Shown one piece after another: positions 23,407 through 32,357 of a stretch of 49,319 nucleotides of DNA (the first letter of the stretch is position 1; every line of letters starts with the position of its first letter). This DNA is from Bacillota bacterium (GTDB taxonomy: Bacteria > Bacillota > Clostridia > Acetivibrionales > DTU013): assembly GCA_023439545.1 (NCBI GenBank), contig JAEXNT010000027.1, positions 1 to 49,319 on the forward strand, in the 5' to 3' direction. The position numbers and the translations under genes are program-made. The notes beneath the pieces were generated by a model. The model was not told the DNA's origin. It saw only the letters and a program-made list of their open reading frames with translations, and did no database searches.

Positions 23407-24297
23407 CTAAAGTGAGGGAAATGATGAAGCTTGCTGTGAAGCAATGGTCCCGCGGCCTGTCAGTTTTACGGCAATGCACGAAGCGGCAAAAAGCACAGCG
23501 ACATCCAACCCGCTTCTTAAAAGCATCTGGGACATGACTCCTTTCAATATCATGCCAATGAAGCTGTTGAAAATGATCCAGTTCACTCCAACGACTAAAG
23601 CAAATTTGACCGGTATGTTAATCCACTTGCGCCCGCTGCCCCACACCGGGTAAAGCTCGACGAAAATACACCCGAGGACAATTCCGAACACAGCTGTCCA
23701 GATATAGCATGGGACTGTACTGGTATTATGCTCGCTGAGCACGATACCTGTTTCGTAGCCTATAGTCCGCTCGATCAGAAAACCTGCCGCGATTATAATT
23801 ACAGTCAACATACTGCCCGATCTGCCCATTTCTCCGGCAATAGCCGTCCCACCCTTGTTCTTTTTCGTGAACAAGGCTATGATGATACACAGGGCAAATA
23901 CCGGAATTGCATCGCCAAGCCCCATAAAAAATTCATACCTTATATATTCCAGGCCATATGCAGTAAAAGGCGACGATCCGACCAAAACCTCCTGCATCCC
24001 GATCAGATAGACCAAAGCAAACGAAATACCCATGCGTACTCCTGCCTGCAGGTTTGAAACGCCGGCTCTTCTCGTAACATATCTGACAGCCGCCGTGCAT
24101 TGGATATACAATAACAGAAAATAGCCGACAGCAACGACCTGAAACCCTAAAACCCTGACCAGGAAGCCGTCTAATTTATCGACCTCGACGGATGCTGGGA
24201 AAATGGCGTGGACGAAGATCGCAAAAGCCGCTGAAAATATTAGCGTCAGGATATAAATCAGAACTATCCTGGTTTTACTCGCTTTTCCATTATTCAT
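23407..24297 (-). CDS. Multi-pass membrane protein of unknown function
   Basis: The protein has 296 residues with about eight hydrophobic segments (for example IVLIYILTLIFSAAFAIFVHAIF, MLTVIIIAAGFLIERTIGY, IWTAVFGIVLGCIFVELYPV). No known transporter or sensor motif is visible. ATG 24297 is chosen because GGAG lies about 9 bases upstream; TTG 24312 overlaps the ribosome site. It is a single gene, divergent from the surface-protein pair at 24493. Confidence 0.8.
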   Translation of the reverse strand: MNNGKASKTRIVLIYILTLIFSAAFAIFVHAIFPASVEVDKLDGFLVRVLGFQVVAVGYFLLLYIQCTAAVRYVTRRAGVSNLQAGVRMGISFALVYLIGMQEVLVGSSPFTAYGLEYIRYEFFMGLGDAIPVFALCIIIALFTKKNKGGTAIAGEMGRSGSMLTVIIIAAGFLIERTIGYETGIVLSEHNTSTVPCYIWTAVFGIVLGCIFVELYPVWGSGRKWINIPVKFALVVGVNWIIFNSFIGMILKGVMSQMLLRSGLDVAVLFAASCIAVKLTGRGTIASQQASSFPSL

Positions 24298-24431
24298 AAA
24301 ATATGGCTCCAATAAGAATTATTTGTTGTAAGAAAATGATACCATTTACCTTATGGAAAGTAAACGAAATTATTACACGCTGGTCATGTAAAGTATAATT
24401 CAACTGCTCGCATGGTAAATCAATTATGTGA

Positions 24432-24459
24432 ACTATATGAATTATTCCTTCATACTATA
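24432..24459 (+). promoter_or_regulatory. Sporulation-type (sigmaK/sigmaE-like) promoter
   Basis: CATACTATA (24451-24459) fits the sigmaK -10 consensus CATANNNTA. An AC dinucleotide (24432-24433) lies 17 bases upstream, close to the sigmaK -35/spacing rule. The gene start at 24493 follows after about 33 bases. A sigmaA reading of the same -10 region is possible but has no good -35. Confidence 0.5.
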
Positions 24460-24492
24460 ATACATAAAACATTGGAAAAGGAGTGAAATCAT

Positions 24493-24753
24493 ATGAGACA
24501 ATACGGGCCTCCGAGTTCCCCTCCGCCGCCGGTCATTCCTCCAAAACCGGCTGTTTCTTACATCGTCGATTGCATGTTTTCATTTACGTACGTATGGCCC
24601 AGGCAAGGAAGGCCATTCTGGTTTTATCCTACAAGATTGGAGTATGGCGAAGTTTCAGGATATATATGGACAGGCAGCAACTGGACGTTCTATGGATTTG
24701 ATCCGGCATTTATAGATCAGGTTGCATGTTATCCCGTTCCGACTCTTTATTAA
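24493..24753 (+). CDS. Small proline/aromatic-rich protein, possible spore surface protein
   Basis: The protein has 86 residues. A proline-rich start (GPPSSPPPPVIPPKPA) is followed by an aromatic-rich region (FSFTYVWPRQGRPFWFYPTRL, YIWTGSNWTFYGFDP). It has no signal peptide and no membrane helix. AAAGGAG lies before the ATG. Small proteins of this composition occur in the coats of endospores, and the sigmaK-like promoter upstream supports this, but no family match can be claimed. Confidence 0.7.
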   Translation: MRQYGPPSSPPPPVIPPKPAVSYIVDCMFSFTYVWPRQGRPFWFYPTRLEYGEVSGYIWTGSNWTFYGFDPAFIDQVACYPVPTLY

Positions 24754-24827
24754 ACTGCAACGCAAGCAGTGAACATAATATGACAGTCGCGAATAGTATA
24801 AAATATAAATATTTTGGAGATGGAATT

Positions 24828-25496
24828 ATGGAAATGTCTTATATGAGCTATCCGTTCTCGGGCCAATACTATACGCAGCCGTATATCACCGCTCAACAAA
24901 TGGCGCCGTATCAGCAGCCAACGATGATGCAGGGATACCCGGTGCAATATGCTCCGGTGCAGTATACTTATACTGCAGATGCAGAAGCAGACGACGACAT
25001 TGACTATATAGATCCCATGCTGCTCGCACAGCAGGATCCTCCCCCGCTTTTAAGCAATAATCCGGTAACGGCATCCGTCTCATTGTTCAAGGAACTGAGC
25101 GCATACCCAAATTACGGCAATCCGAGCAGAAATGCCGATATCCTTTACACCGGAAACCGCGGAAGTTGGACGTTTCAGTCACCCGCATTTCTAGCCGTGC
25201 CCGGAAACCAGCGTGCCCAGGCGATAATACGGTCCGTCCTCGACGACCATGCGAATGTACCCGTCAACCGCTACTCGGCAAGGATCACTATAAACGGTAC
25301 GGTAGTGCATGACGGCAGACTGTTGCTGCAACACGGAGTCCCTGCCGGAGGCATGTTTACCAACTGGATAAATCTGCCGTTCAACATCGTCAATCCCCGG
25401 AGAACCAACCGCATAACTATCGAAAACACTTCCAGCGCAGGCACTGACGACTGGATCGCATTCGATTGGATGGAAATCAGACTTATACCCAGATAA
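24828..25496 (+). CDS. Tyr/Gln-rich protein with C-terminal beta-sandwich-like domain, possible spore surface protein
   Basis: The protein has 222 residues. The first 60 are rich in Tyr, Pro and Gln (SYPFSGQYYTQPYITAQQM), followed by an acidic patch (ADAEADDDIDYIDP). The last 115 residues look like a compact beta-rich domain (SARITINGTVVHDGRLLLQ, NRITIENTSSAGTDDWIAFDWMEIRLI), possibly carbohydrate-binding. ATG 24828 is chosen, with GGAG 8 bases upstream; upstream frames lack a ribosome site. It follows the 24493 gene by 74 bases and ends before a bidirectional terminator. There is no signal peptide, which fits intracellular deposition on a spore more than secretion. Confidence 0.7.
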   Translation: MEMSYMSYPFSGQYYTQPYITAQQMAPYQQPTMMQGYPVQYAPVQYTYTADAEADDDIDYIDPMLLAQQDPPPLLSNNPVTASVSLFKELSAYPNYGNPSRNADILYTGNRGSWTFQSPAFLAVPGNQRAQAIIRSVLDDHANVPVNRYSARITINGTVVHDGRLLLQHGVPAGGMFTNWINLPFNIVNPRRTNRITIENTSSAGTDDWIAFDWMEIRLIPR

Positions 25497-25521
25497 TAAA
25501 ATCATCGGCGAATTATGCGGC

Positions 25522-25566
25522 AAATCGAAAGGTTCCAAGGTATTATACCCCGGAACCTTTCGATTT
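25522..25566. terminator. Bidirectional terminator between convergent genes
   Basis: AAATCGAAAGGTTCC (25522-25536) pairs perfectly over 15 bases with GGAACCTTTCGATTT (25552-25566). A further GGTAT/ATACC pairing lies in the loop. A/T-rich arms at both outer ends suit termination of the rightward 24828 gene and the leftward 25625 gene. Confidence 0.85.
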
Positions 25567-25624
25567 CCACTCCTATTAATAATCAAAAAATCTGCAATTG
25601 TTACAGAGGAGAACGCACTAATAA

Positions 25625-26827
25625 CTATTCTTCATCTGAGTCTGCACCTTCCAGAACAGTAAACGTCTGAGTTTTGGTTATTTTCCCGCAAGTTATTGTA
25701 ATCTCGGTAGTTCCCGCGCTTACAGGCGTTATTTCAAATCTGCCGTCTTCATCGACATCACTGACTGTCGCTACCTTTGGATCGGATGAAGTAACCACGA
25801 TCGTTCCATATGCATCGGACGGTTCCTTGACAACTTCAACCGATACCGGTTCTTCATCAGTGAAAGCCTCTGTTTCGTCAAAGTTACATTCAAGATTCTC
25901 CAATACGATCTCTTCCACAGTTACTTTACATGTCCCGACAAGCTTACTTTTATCGGGAGTCTTTGCATTTTCATATATGTCAACATTGGTAGTACCAGCT
26001 TTTATGCCCTTAATTGCGCGATCCTCGACGGATATTTCCGCAATACTGTCATCCCCAATAACAAATAAATAGTCCACATCAGATCTGTAATTATTTAAAA
26101 GATCATACGCCTGAATATCCGACCCCAAGCTTATCTTCTCTTCAGGTACTACTGTTGCCTTTTCAACAATATATTTAATTTTTCCTACTGTCCTGGTGAT
26201 TTTGTTGTATGTCTCCTTAATCGTAACGGTGTATGTACCTGCTGCTTTTGCAGTATATGTATGTTTAATGAAAAGCTGATCATCAAACTTACTGATGGTT
26301 TCCTTCATTGAAAAGTTTGCACTGTCGGAAAGATATGTATAAACAGCGTCATTATTTCGATATTCAATATCAATCACATCCGGGGAACCTGTACCTAGGG
26401 ACAAGGTAGGCGCCATATCCTGAGAAAAGCTTGAATTCACTACTGTAACCTTGCAAGTTCCAACTTTTGTAGTTTTTCCTTTCAGTTTCTGGTTACATGT
26501 AATGGTTGCAGTTCCGGCTTTTATACCGGTCAGATAGGCATTTGAACCGACAACTTTTACGGTAAGTATTTTTGTGTTGCTTGAAGTAAAGTTATATGCT
26601 GCGCCTTTTACCGGATTTGATACGCTCAACTCATATTTATTATCCTTGGAATAATAATCAAAAGCTCCGACGATACTTCCCGTACCGATCTTCTTTGTAG
26701 CTGCAACGGATGGACCTGCAGCCGCATTTGCAACGATAGCTGTCATACCCGTGGATAGAATTAGTGTTGCTATTAGTGCCATTTTTGCTATAAACCGGGC
26801 AATTCTTTTGTTTCGTACTGTTTTCAT
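25625..26827 (-). CDS. Secreted protein with bacterial Ig-like (BIG2-type) domains
   Basis: The protein has 400 residues. A basic N-terminus and hydrophobic core (FIAKMALIATLILSTGMTAIV) end near ANAAAG, a typical signal peptidase I site. Three Ig-like repeats are suggested by the recurring phrase (YLTGIKAGTATITCNQKLKGKTTKVGTCKVTV; IKGIKAGTTNVDIYENAKTPDKSKLVGTCKVTV; FEITPVSAGTTEITITCGKITKTQTFTV). No catalytic domain, LPXTG motif or S-layer repeat is visible, and the C-terminus is acidic (EGADSDEE). It is probably released or loosely cell-wall-bound. The gene stands alone between two terminators. Confidence 0.85.
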   Translation of the reverse strand: MKTVRNKRIARFIAKMALIATLILSTGMTAIVANAAAGPSVAATKKIGTGSIVGAFDYYSKDNKYELSVSNPVKGAAYNFTSSNTKILTVKVVGSNAYLTGIKAGTATITCNQKLKGKTTKVGTCKVTVVNSSFSQDMAPTLSLGTGSPDVIDIEYRNNDAVYTYLSDSANFSMKETISKFDDQLFIKHTYTAKAAGTYTVTIKETYNKITRTVGKIKYIVEKATVVPEEKISLGSDIQAYDLLNNYRSDVDYLFVIGDDSIAEISVEDRAIKGIKAGTTNVDIYENAKTPDKSKLVGTCKVTVEEIVLENLECNFDETEAFTDEEPVSVEVVKEPSDAYGTIVVTSSDPKVATVSDVDEDGRFEITPVSAGTTEITITCGKITKTQTFTVLEGADSDEE

Positions 26828-26965
26828 GATTTTTGTAACATCTCCTATTCGTATAGACTATTTTCAATACCTCTTAAGTATACAAATTTACAAGAGTTAA
26901 TTCAACCATTAATTCATAATCTTCCCAACTGACATTCTGAAAGCTCGTCAGTCATGTGATAAGAA

Positions 26966-26994
26966 ATCGGCAGGCGCGTATTCCGCCTGCCGAT
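26966..26994 (-). terminator. Terminator at the end of the carbohydrate-utilisation operon
   Basis: ATCGGCAGGCG (26966-26976) pairs perfectly with CGCCTGCCGAT (26984-26994). In the leftward direction it is followed by TTCTTATC. It lies about 40 bases past the GH29 stop. Confidence 0.85.
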
Positions 26995-27034
26995 CTCTTA
27001 TCGGGGTCCGACACTTATATAAAACAACCTCGGA

Positions 27035-28507
27035 TCAATCTACCAAAACCTTTATTACAATCGGCTTGTCGCTTTTCACGTTCTTCGTGGAAACAATCAG
27101 AGCTTCCTCCGTCCGCTTCCAATCGGGTTTTTCTTCGAAACCGAGTACGGCGACGTCTTTTATGATGCCATGGAAATGCGGCAGTTTCGCGGCATTCTTC
27201 TCGCCCAGCGACTTGATCCTTACTTCGCCGTCTTCGGGGTAATTCAATACGGCGGCATAGATACTGCCGCCCTTCGCGGTGAACCGAATATCCCCGGATG
27301 TAAACGCCTTCGATTTGACGTCCGTGAACTGGCCTTCCTCGACTTTGGTCGGGCCCTCGCCCGCGGCACGCCAGACATGGCTGTCATATATCGCCTCGCT
27401 GTTTGCCTTCATCCATTCGCCTATATCCGTCAGTACGGCCCTGTCTTCCGCAGAGATCGTTCCGTCGGATTTAGGCCCTACGTTAAGGAGCAGACTGCCG
27501 TTTTTACTCACTATATCGACCAGATCACAGAGAATTTCCCTGGAGGTCTTGAATTCGTTGTTCTCAGTATAGCACCAGGAATTCCTTGCGATAGCCGTAT
27601 CGGTCTGCCAGAAGTAAGGCTTTTGTTCCGCAAACTGTCCGCGCTCGATATCCACTACGGCACAGCCGAACATAAAGGCATCGTGCTTGTAATCGATCGC
27701 CACCTCGGTACCCCATTCGGCGGCACGGTTGTAATAATAGGCTGCAAATTTCCTGAGCCAGGGCTTTACGGCGCTGTGCTGGATCCACCAGTCGAAGTAG
27801 ATAATCTTCGGGCGGTAACGGTCAACAATCTCACAAGTGCGAAGCAGCCAGTCCTCCAGATATTCCTGCGAAGGCTCCGGTTTGCTGAAAAGGTCCTGAA
27901 AGTCGGGCTCCGGCATGGAAGGCCAGTAGAAATCGCCCAAAGCCAGCGGCTCTTTTATATCGCTGTCGAATTCTTTTCCGTGCCCCAGGAAAAACCAGTG
28001 CTCCACCCTGTGCGAGGATGCGCCGAGCGTTAAGCCCTTTTTCTCGAAAGCCTCCTTCAGTTCGCCCAAAACATCGCGTTTCGGCCCCATCTCGGCCGCA
28101 TTGAAATGAGACAGCTCGCTCCTGTACATCTGGAAACCGTCGTGGTGTTCGGCCACCGGTATTACATAACGGGCGCCGGCGTTTTTGAACAGCTCCGCCC
28201 ATTCATCCGCGTTGAATTTCTCCGCCTTGAACATGGGGATGAAATCCTTGTAGCCGAAGTCCTTATGGGGCCCGTACGTGGCGACATGGTGTTCGAATTC
28301 GGGCGAACCCTGCATGTACATGTTTCTCGGATACCACTCATTGGCAAACGCAGGCACCGAGTAAACACCCCAGTGTATAAAGATGCCGAATTTGGCGTTC
28401 CTGTACCAATCGGGCGCCTTGAATTGCGATAAGGACTCCCAGTTGTCCTTGAATTTCCCTTCGCTTATAACCTTGTCGATTTCCTTGAGATATGCTTTTC
28501 TATCCAT
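27035..28507 (-). CDS. GH29 alpha-L-fucosidase, cytoplasmic
   Basis: The protein has 490 residues without a signal peptide. GH29 signatures are clear: KFGIFIHWGVYSVPAFANEWY (39-59), ARYVIPVAEHHDGF (112-125), and YRPKIIYFDWW, where Asp239 is the predicted nucleophile. LLNVGPKSDGTI marks the end of the barrel, and a C-terminal beta-sandwich follows. It removes terminal alpha-L-fucose, and some family members act on other alpha-L-linked deoxysugars. It is the last gene of the leftward operon, 35 bases after the esterase and before a strong terminator. Its presence suggests the imported oligosaccharide carries fucose or a related sugar. Confidence 0.93.
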   Translation of the reverse strand: MDRKAYLKEIDKVISEGKFKDNWESLSQFKAPDWYRNAKFGIFIHWGVYSVPAFANEWYPRNMYMQGSPEFEHHVATYGPHKDFGYKDFIPMFKAEKFNADEWAELFKNAGARYVIPVAEHHDGFQMYRSELSHFNAAEMGPKRDVLGELKEAFEKKGLTLGASSHRVEHWFFLGHGKEFDSDIKEPLALGDFYWPSMPEPDFQDLFSKPEPSQEYLEDWLLRTCEIVDRYRPKIIYFDWWIQHSAVKPWLRKFAAYYYNRAAEWGTEVAIDYKHDAFMFGCAVVDIERGQFAEQKPYFWQTDTAIARNSWCYTENNEFKTSREILCDLVDIVSKNGSLLLNVGPKSDGTISAEDRAVLTDIGEWMKANSEAIYDSHVWRAAGEGPTKVEEGQFTDVKSKAFTSGDIRFTAKGGSIYAAVLNYPEDGEVRIKSLGEKNAAKLPHFHGIIKDVAVLGFEEKPDWKRTEEALIVSTKNVKSDKPIVIKVLVD

Positions 28508-28542
28508 GGCTCACTTCTCCCATCATTGAATGCTTAACATTT

Positions 28543-29376
28543 TTATTTCCTGACGTATGGAATGTCCCTACAGTGACATTTCATTATCTCCGGCGTATCG
28601 ACGGTCTTTATCCCCTTCAGGAAGTAATCCAGAAATTCGCCGGTGATGTCCGTCACAAGCCTGCCCCCGAATGCGTGCACCGCGCCCGGTATAAGATACA
28701 TCATGACCGGTACTCCCGCCTCTTCCAGGGCGTTTCTCAGAAGTCTCGACTGTTCGGGCGATACAACGGGATCCTCAGACCCATGCAATATCAAAAACGG
28801 CGGCTCGCTGCCGTTTATATAGGCGAGGGGGCTTGCCGCAGCCGCACGGCCCAGCCCCGCCTTAGAAGCAACCGGGGCTCCGAGAAGTTCGCCTATGACA
28901 TTGTTCAAATCCTCTTCCCTACCTTTGAATGACAACGGCAGGTCTGTCGGTCCGCACATGTCAACGACGGCCTGTACGCTGTAATCTCCCTCTTCAGTTT
29001 CCCAGTCCCGGTTTCCCGCAGACACACCCAAAAGCATACACAGGTGGGCGCCCGCGGAATCTCCCGATACCGCTATCTTTGAACCATCATACCCGTATTG
29101 TCCGGCACGGGTCCTGAGAAAAAGCAGAGCAGCCTTAAGATCCAGCATCTGGGCAGGAAATTGTCCTTCATCACAGTATCTGTAGTCAACCGTCGCAACA
29201 GCATACCCTTTTTCCAGCATTGGCACGGCGAGATTCCACGTCCTGTTCAATTCCTTCCAGCCGCCTCCGTGTATCCACATTATAAGCGGGGGATTTTTTT
29301 CTTCCGGCATGAAAATATCCATGTACAGATCCCTGGTTGCGGTCTTTTTATACGATATATTCCTATATTCCATCAT
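28543..29376 (-). CDS. Alpha/beta-hydrolase esterase (BD-FAE / acetylxylan-esterase-like)
   Basis: The protein has 277 residues, soluble. HGGGW (36-40) forms the oxyanion hole, Ser107 lies in GDSAGAH, the probable Asp is in LHGSEDPVVS, and the His is in PGAVHAFGG. This hormone-sensitive-lipase/BD-FAE type layout is common among carbohydrate esterases that remove acetyl or feruloyl groups. Being cytoplasmic and in the operon, it most likely deacetylates imported oligosaccharides. AAGG precedes the tandem ATGs at 29376 and 29373. A general esterase role cannot be excluded. Confidence 0.85.
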   Translation of the reverse strand: MMEYRNISYKKTATRDLYMDIFMPEEKNPPLIMWIHGGGWKELNRTWNLAVPMLEKGYAVATVDYRYCDEGQFPAQMLDLKAALLFLRTRAGQYGYDGSKIAVSGDSAGAHLCMLLGVSAGNRDWETEEGDYSVQAVVDMCGPTDLPLSFKGREEDLNNVIGELLGAPVASKAGLGRAAAASPLAYINGSEPPFLILHGSEDPVVSPEQSRLLRNALEEAGVPVMMYLIPGAVHAFGGRLVTDITGEFLDYFLKGIKTVDTPEIMKCHCRDIPYVRK

Positions 29377-29442
29377 TACAACACCTTCTCAGATATTTAA
29401 CATTGTACGATCAGGGCGAAACTATTAAACTTATGCAGCGGC

Positions 29443-30888
29443 TCAGTCCTCTATCACAAGCGAAATGGCCACTGCTGAATGAGGCTCTATAGTAAGGTTG
29501 ATGGTCACACCATCCCCGTCCTTCCTCCAGTCGACAGCTTCGCTTATCAGCTCAGACGCCTTCATAAGCATTTGTATCTGCCCGCGGTCAAGATACGTCG
29601 GGCTTCCCATTTCAACCCATGCTTTTTTGGGATTTGCGTGCTGCTCGTCAATACGCTCGAGCGACGCAGAACTGACGCCTTTTACACCCTTGATACCGAA
29701 AGTAACCTTTTCGGCCTGTATCGGTGAAAGCGGAACCTGATGGTTCGATATGAGGATCGTGATATCCCTGCCATTCCTTGAGGCAAAGCAATCCACTATG
29801 GGGCTGGTCTCGCCTGTGGAGAGTTCAAGCCTGTCCCCATTCAGCCTTGACAGCAGCTGGAATGCCCTGTAGGAAGGTTTCGGAATCCCATGGATATTCA
29901 TCAGACCGAAGCCCCCATGGAAAGGAACTGAGCTGAATCCGCTCTCTTCGAATATGTCCGAGAAGGTCCAGAAGGAATAGACATCTATAAGTCCCATATT
30001 ATCCGTGATCGTTTTAACGACAAACGCAGCGTTATACGGAGTATCATGGTACGGATCGCGCGGGCTGGGCGAATTGTTCCATTCAGTATAATACAACGGC
30101 AGAGGACCGGCCTCCTCCAAAGCTTTCCTGACCCTTTTGGTCAATACGCCGCGCTCAGATCGGGCCATCTGCTCCTCCATGTTCAAGCCAAGGCCGAACG
30201 CCGCGTCCGTGGGATAATGATGTGTTGAAATGAAGTCGAGCGGAACGTTGTTTTTGCTGCAGAACTCCCTGAACTCAGGTATCCAGGCGTCGATTGCCGT
30301 GGAAGGTCCGCCGACCGCCAGCCTGCTGTCGACCCTCTTGACGGCCAGCGCCGCGCTTTTATACAGCTCAAAATACTCCTCCATCGTACCGGCCCAGAAG
30401 AAATCTGTCAGGTTCGGTTCGTTCCATACTTCGAAGAACCATTTCCGCACCTCATCCAGTCCGTACCTCTGTACCAGATGGCTTGCCAGGGCTTCTATCA
30501 GTTTACCCCACTCAGCATGGGATTCAGGGGGAGTTATGTTGCCCCGGTAATGGAACACCGTCCTTGTGCCCGAAGCCAGCAGCTCCGGCATGAAGCTCAG
30601 CTCGATGAAAGGCTTCATTCCTATCTCGAGCAGGAAGTCAAAAATGGAATCGATATTGAAGAAGGAATATTCAACCGAACCGTCGTCACTTCTCAGGCAA
30701 ACGCTCATGTCGTCGTCCAGAAGTCCGTGAAAACGCACATACTCGAAGCCGAATTCCTCGCGACAGGTTTTGAGCTGCCTGCGCCAATCCTCTCTCAGCG
30801 CCGTAGCTCCGTGGCAGCTGCCAACGCATTTTGTCCAGTACTTTTTTACTTTGCCGCAAGTCTTGTCGGCTGATATTGTGACCTTCAT
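29443..30888 (-). CDS. GH39 glycoside hydrolase (beta-xylosidase-like), copy 1
   Basis: The protein has 481 residues without a signal peptide. The acid/base is Glu157 in FFEVWNEPN and the nucleophile Glu269 in YYTEWNNS, both in the GH39 context (FEYVRFHGLLDDDM; VYSFWTFSDIFEE; FHGGFGLMN). GH39 enzymes release xylose from xylo-oligosaccharides; others act on iduronic acid. A C-terminal beta-sandwich follows the barrel. It is clearly related to the other GH39 gene (42005-43516), but the two differ enough that different linkages are likely. It is located between the FAD oxidoreductase and the esterase. Confidence 0.9.
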   Translation of the reverse strand: MKVTISADKTCGKVKKYWTKCVGSCHGATALREDWRRQLKTCREEFGFEYVRFHGLLDDDMSVCLRSDDGSVEYSFFNIDSIFDFLLEIGMKPFIELSFMPELLASGTRTVFHYRGNITPPESHAEWGKLIEALASHLVQRYGLDEVRKWFFEVWNEPNLTDFFWAGTMEEYFELYKSAALAVKRVDSRLAVGGPSTAIDAWIPEFREFCSKNNVPLDFISTHHYPTDAAFGLGLNMEEQMARSERGVLTKRVRKALEEAGPLPLYYTEWNNSPSPRDPYHDTPYNAAFVVKTITDNMGLIDVYSFWTFSDIFEESGFSSVPFHGGFGLMNIHGIPKPSYRAFQLLSRLNGDRLELSTGETSPIVDCFASRNGRDITILISNHQVPLSPIQAEKVTFGIKGVKGVSSASLERIDEQHANPKKAWVEMGSPTYLDRGQIQMLMKASELISEAVDWRKDGDGVTINLTIEPHSAVAISLVIED

Positions 30889-30929
30889 AATTTCTCTCCT
30901 TTTCGCTCTGTATATTTAACGTGTGATAA

Positions 30930-32309
30930 TCATTTACCGTGCCGGCTCTCCAGGTAAACTCCGTCTTTCAAAAGTGTTTCCTTCAGAAGCGCGTATGGCA
31001 GTTCACGAGTTCCGCAGCCCTGCCTTGCGCAGATCGCCGCCGCTGTTCCTGCCGCCTGTCCCTGTCCCATGCAGGACACGGTGTTCCGGGTGGACATGTG
31101 AGCGTCATGATCCGAGGTGATCAGCATGCCCGCCGCCAGCAAATTATCTATCCCCAAAACCCTCAAGGCCCCGTAAGGGATGCCGTAGGTCCCGCCGTTT
31201 CTGATCTGAAGCTGTGGCGCACGATCGTGGAAGCCATACGTAAAAACATCGTCTTCAAAATGCCTTCCCTGCAAAACATCCTCAAGCGTAATGTCATAAT
31301 CGCAGTCGATGCACCTGCCGCGCCTGATACACAGTGAAGGGCTGGTTCTGGCAATAAAAGCGTCTTCACAGCCGGGCACGTATTTGCGCAGCAGTTCCAC
31401 TGCCTTGAACTGGCGTTTTCTGAGTTCCACCTCGGCAAGCGCCGCCGCATCCCTGTCTGTTGGACTGACAGGCAGCTTGTAATTGAGCTTGACGAACATG
31501 AAATAATCATCGTGCAGTGTGGTAATAACAGAGGACATGCCGATCTTTTCCGCTTCCCCGGCAAATTCCGGCGAAGCCTTTTTAAGATTGCCGTCAATCC
31601 GCACGATCCTGCCGTCCCTGCCGTCTCTTATCCCTTCGCAGTAGTTGGTCAATGCGTCGCACCGGTTAAAAAACCTGTAATATTCCTCAATATTTACCCC
31701 GCCGACGCCTATGCTGTTTGCAGCCATATAATCGTTGGGCTCGGTGAAGCCGGCTCCTGCCTGTGCGCAAAGATCCCCGTAGCCTGTGCAGTCTACAAAA
31801 GACCCCGCAAATAATGCTTCTCTCCCCGAGTGGCTTTCGGTCAGCACACATTTTACGCGCGTACTGTCCATGACCGCACCTGTCAGCAGCGTATTTACAA
31901 GTATGCTGACTCCGGCCTCCTGCAGCATTTCAAACGCAACGAGCTTGTATATCTCCGTATCGATCACGGTGCACACCGAATCGTAGTCGTAGCCCTTCAG
32001 CATTTCCGCATGTCCGGTAGTGCCGCCCATTTGAGCGAGCCTGTCGACTATTTCCTGAGGTATGCCTTTGACCACCTGGCGCTTTTCCACGCCGGGGAAG
32101 GCCTTCCACAGGTTATAAAAGCTGTGAAGGGCAGTGCCTCCTTCAACAACTATGCCTCCAAGGTACCCCTTGCTTTCGATTAACGCAGTCCTTGCGCCCT
32201 GACGCGCCGCGGCTAAAGCTGCTACAACGCCGGCGGTTCCTCCTCCCGCTACTATAACGTCAAATTCCCGAACTGGCAGTTTCCTGGCCGGTTCTTCAAA
32301 GAATTGCAT
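30930..32309 (-). CDS. FAD-dependent oxidoreductase (FAD_oxidored/PF12831-like)
   Basis: The protein has 459 residues. The N-terminal dinucleotide fold DVIVAGGGTAGVVAALAAARQGARTALIE shows the GxGxxG pattern. Further family marks are GYLGGIVVEGG, FVDCTGYGDLCAQAGAGF, and the C-terminal RNTVSCMGQGQAAGTAAAICARQGCG. A cysteine-rich patch (SLCIRRGRCIDCDYDI) is also present. Such flavoproteins recur in sugar-utilisation loci, where they may oxidise a sugar or sugar acid; the substrate is unknown. ATG 32309 is chosen, with AGGA about 11 bases upstream; GTG 32357 directly abuts the GH5 stop and lacks a ribosome site. Confidence 0.88.
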   Translation of the reverse strand: MQFFEEPARKLPVREFDVIVAGGGTAGVVAALAAARQGARTALIESKGYLGGIVVEGGTALHSFYNLWKAFPGVEKRQVVKGIPQEIVDRLAQMGGTTGHAEMLKGYDYDSVCTVIDTEIYKLVAFEMLQEAGVSILVNTLLTGAVMDSTRVKCVLTESHSGREALFAGSFVDCTGYGDLCAQAGAGFTEPNDYMAANSIGVGGVNIEEYYRFFNRCDALTNYCEGIRDGRDGRIVRIDGNLKKASPEFAGEAEKIGMSSVITTLHDDYFMFVKLNYKLPVSPTDRDAAALAEVELRKRQFKAVELLRKYVPGCEDAFIARTSPSLCIRRGRCIDCDYDITLEDVLQGRHFEDDVFTYGFHDRAPQLQIRNGGTYGIPYGALRVLGIDNLLAAGMLITSDHDAHMSTRNTVSCMGQGQAAGTAAAICARQGCGTRELPYALLKETLLKDGVYLESRHGK

Positions 32310-32357
32310 ATTTTCATTTTCCTTTCTGTCAGGTTCCTGCAGCTGATTATCTATCAC

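Noticed and set aside
27170..28033. Long rightward open frame of 287 codons
   Set aside because: It lies entirely antisense to the GH29 gene, whose catalytic motifs are clear. It has no family pattern or ribosome site and is a by-product of the GC-rich codon use.
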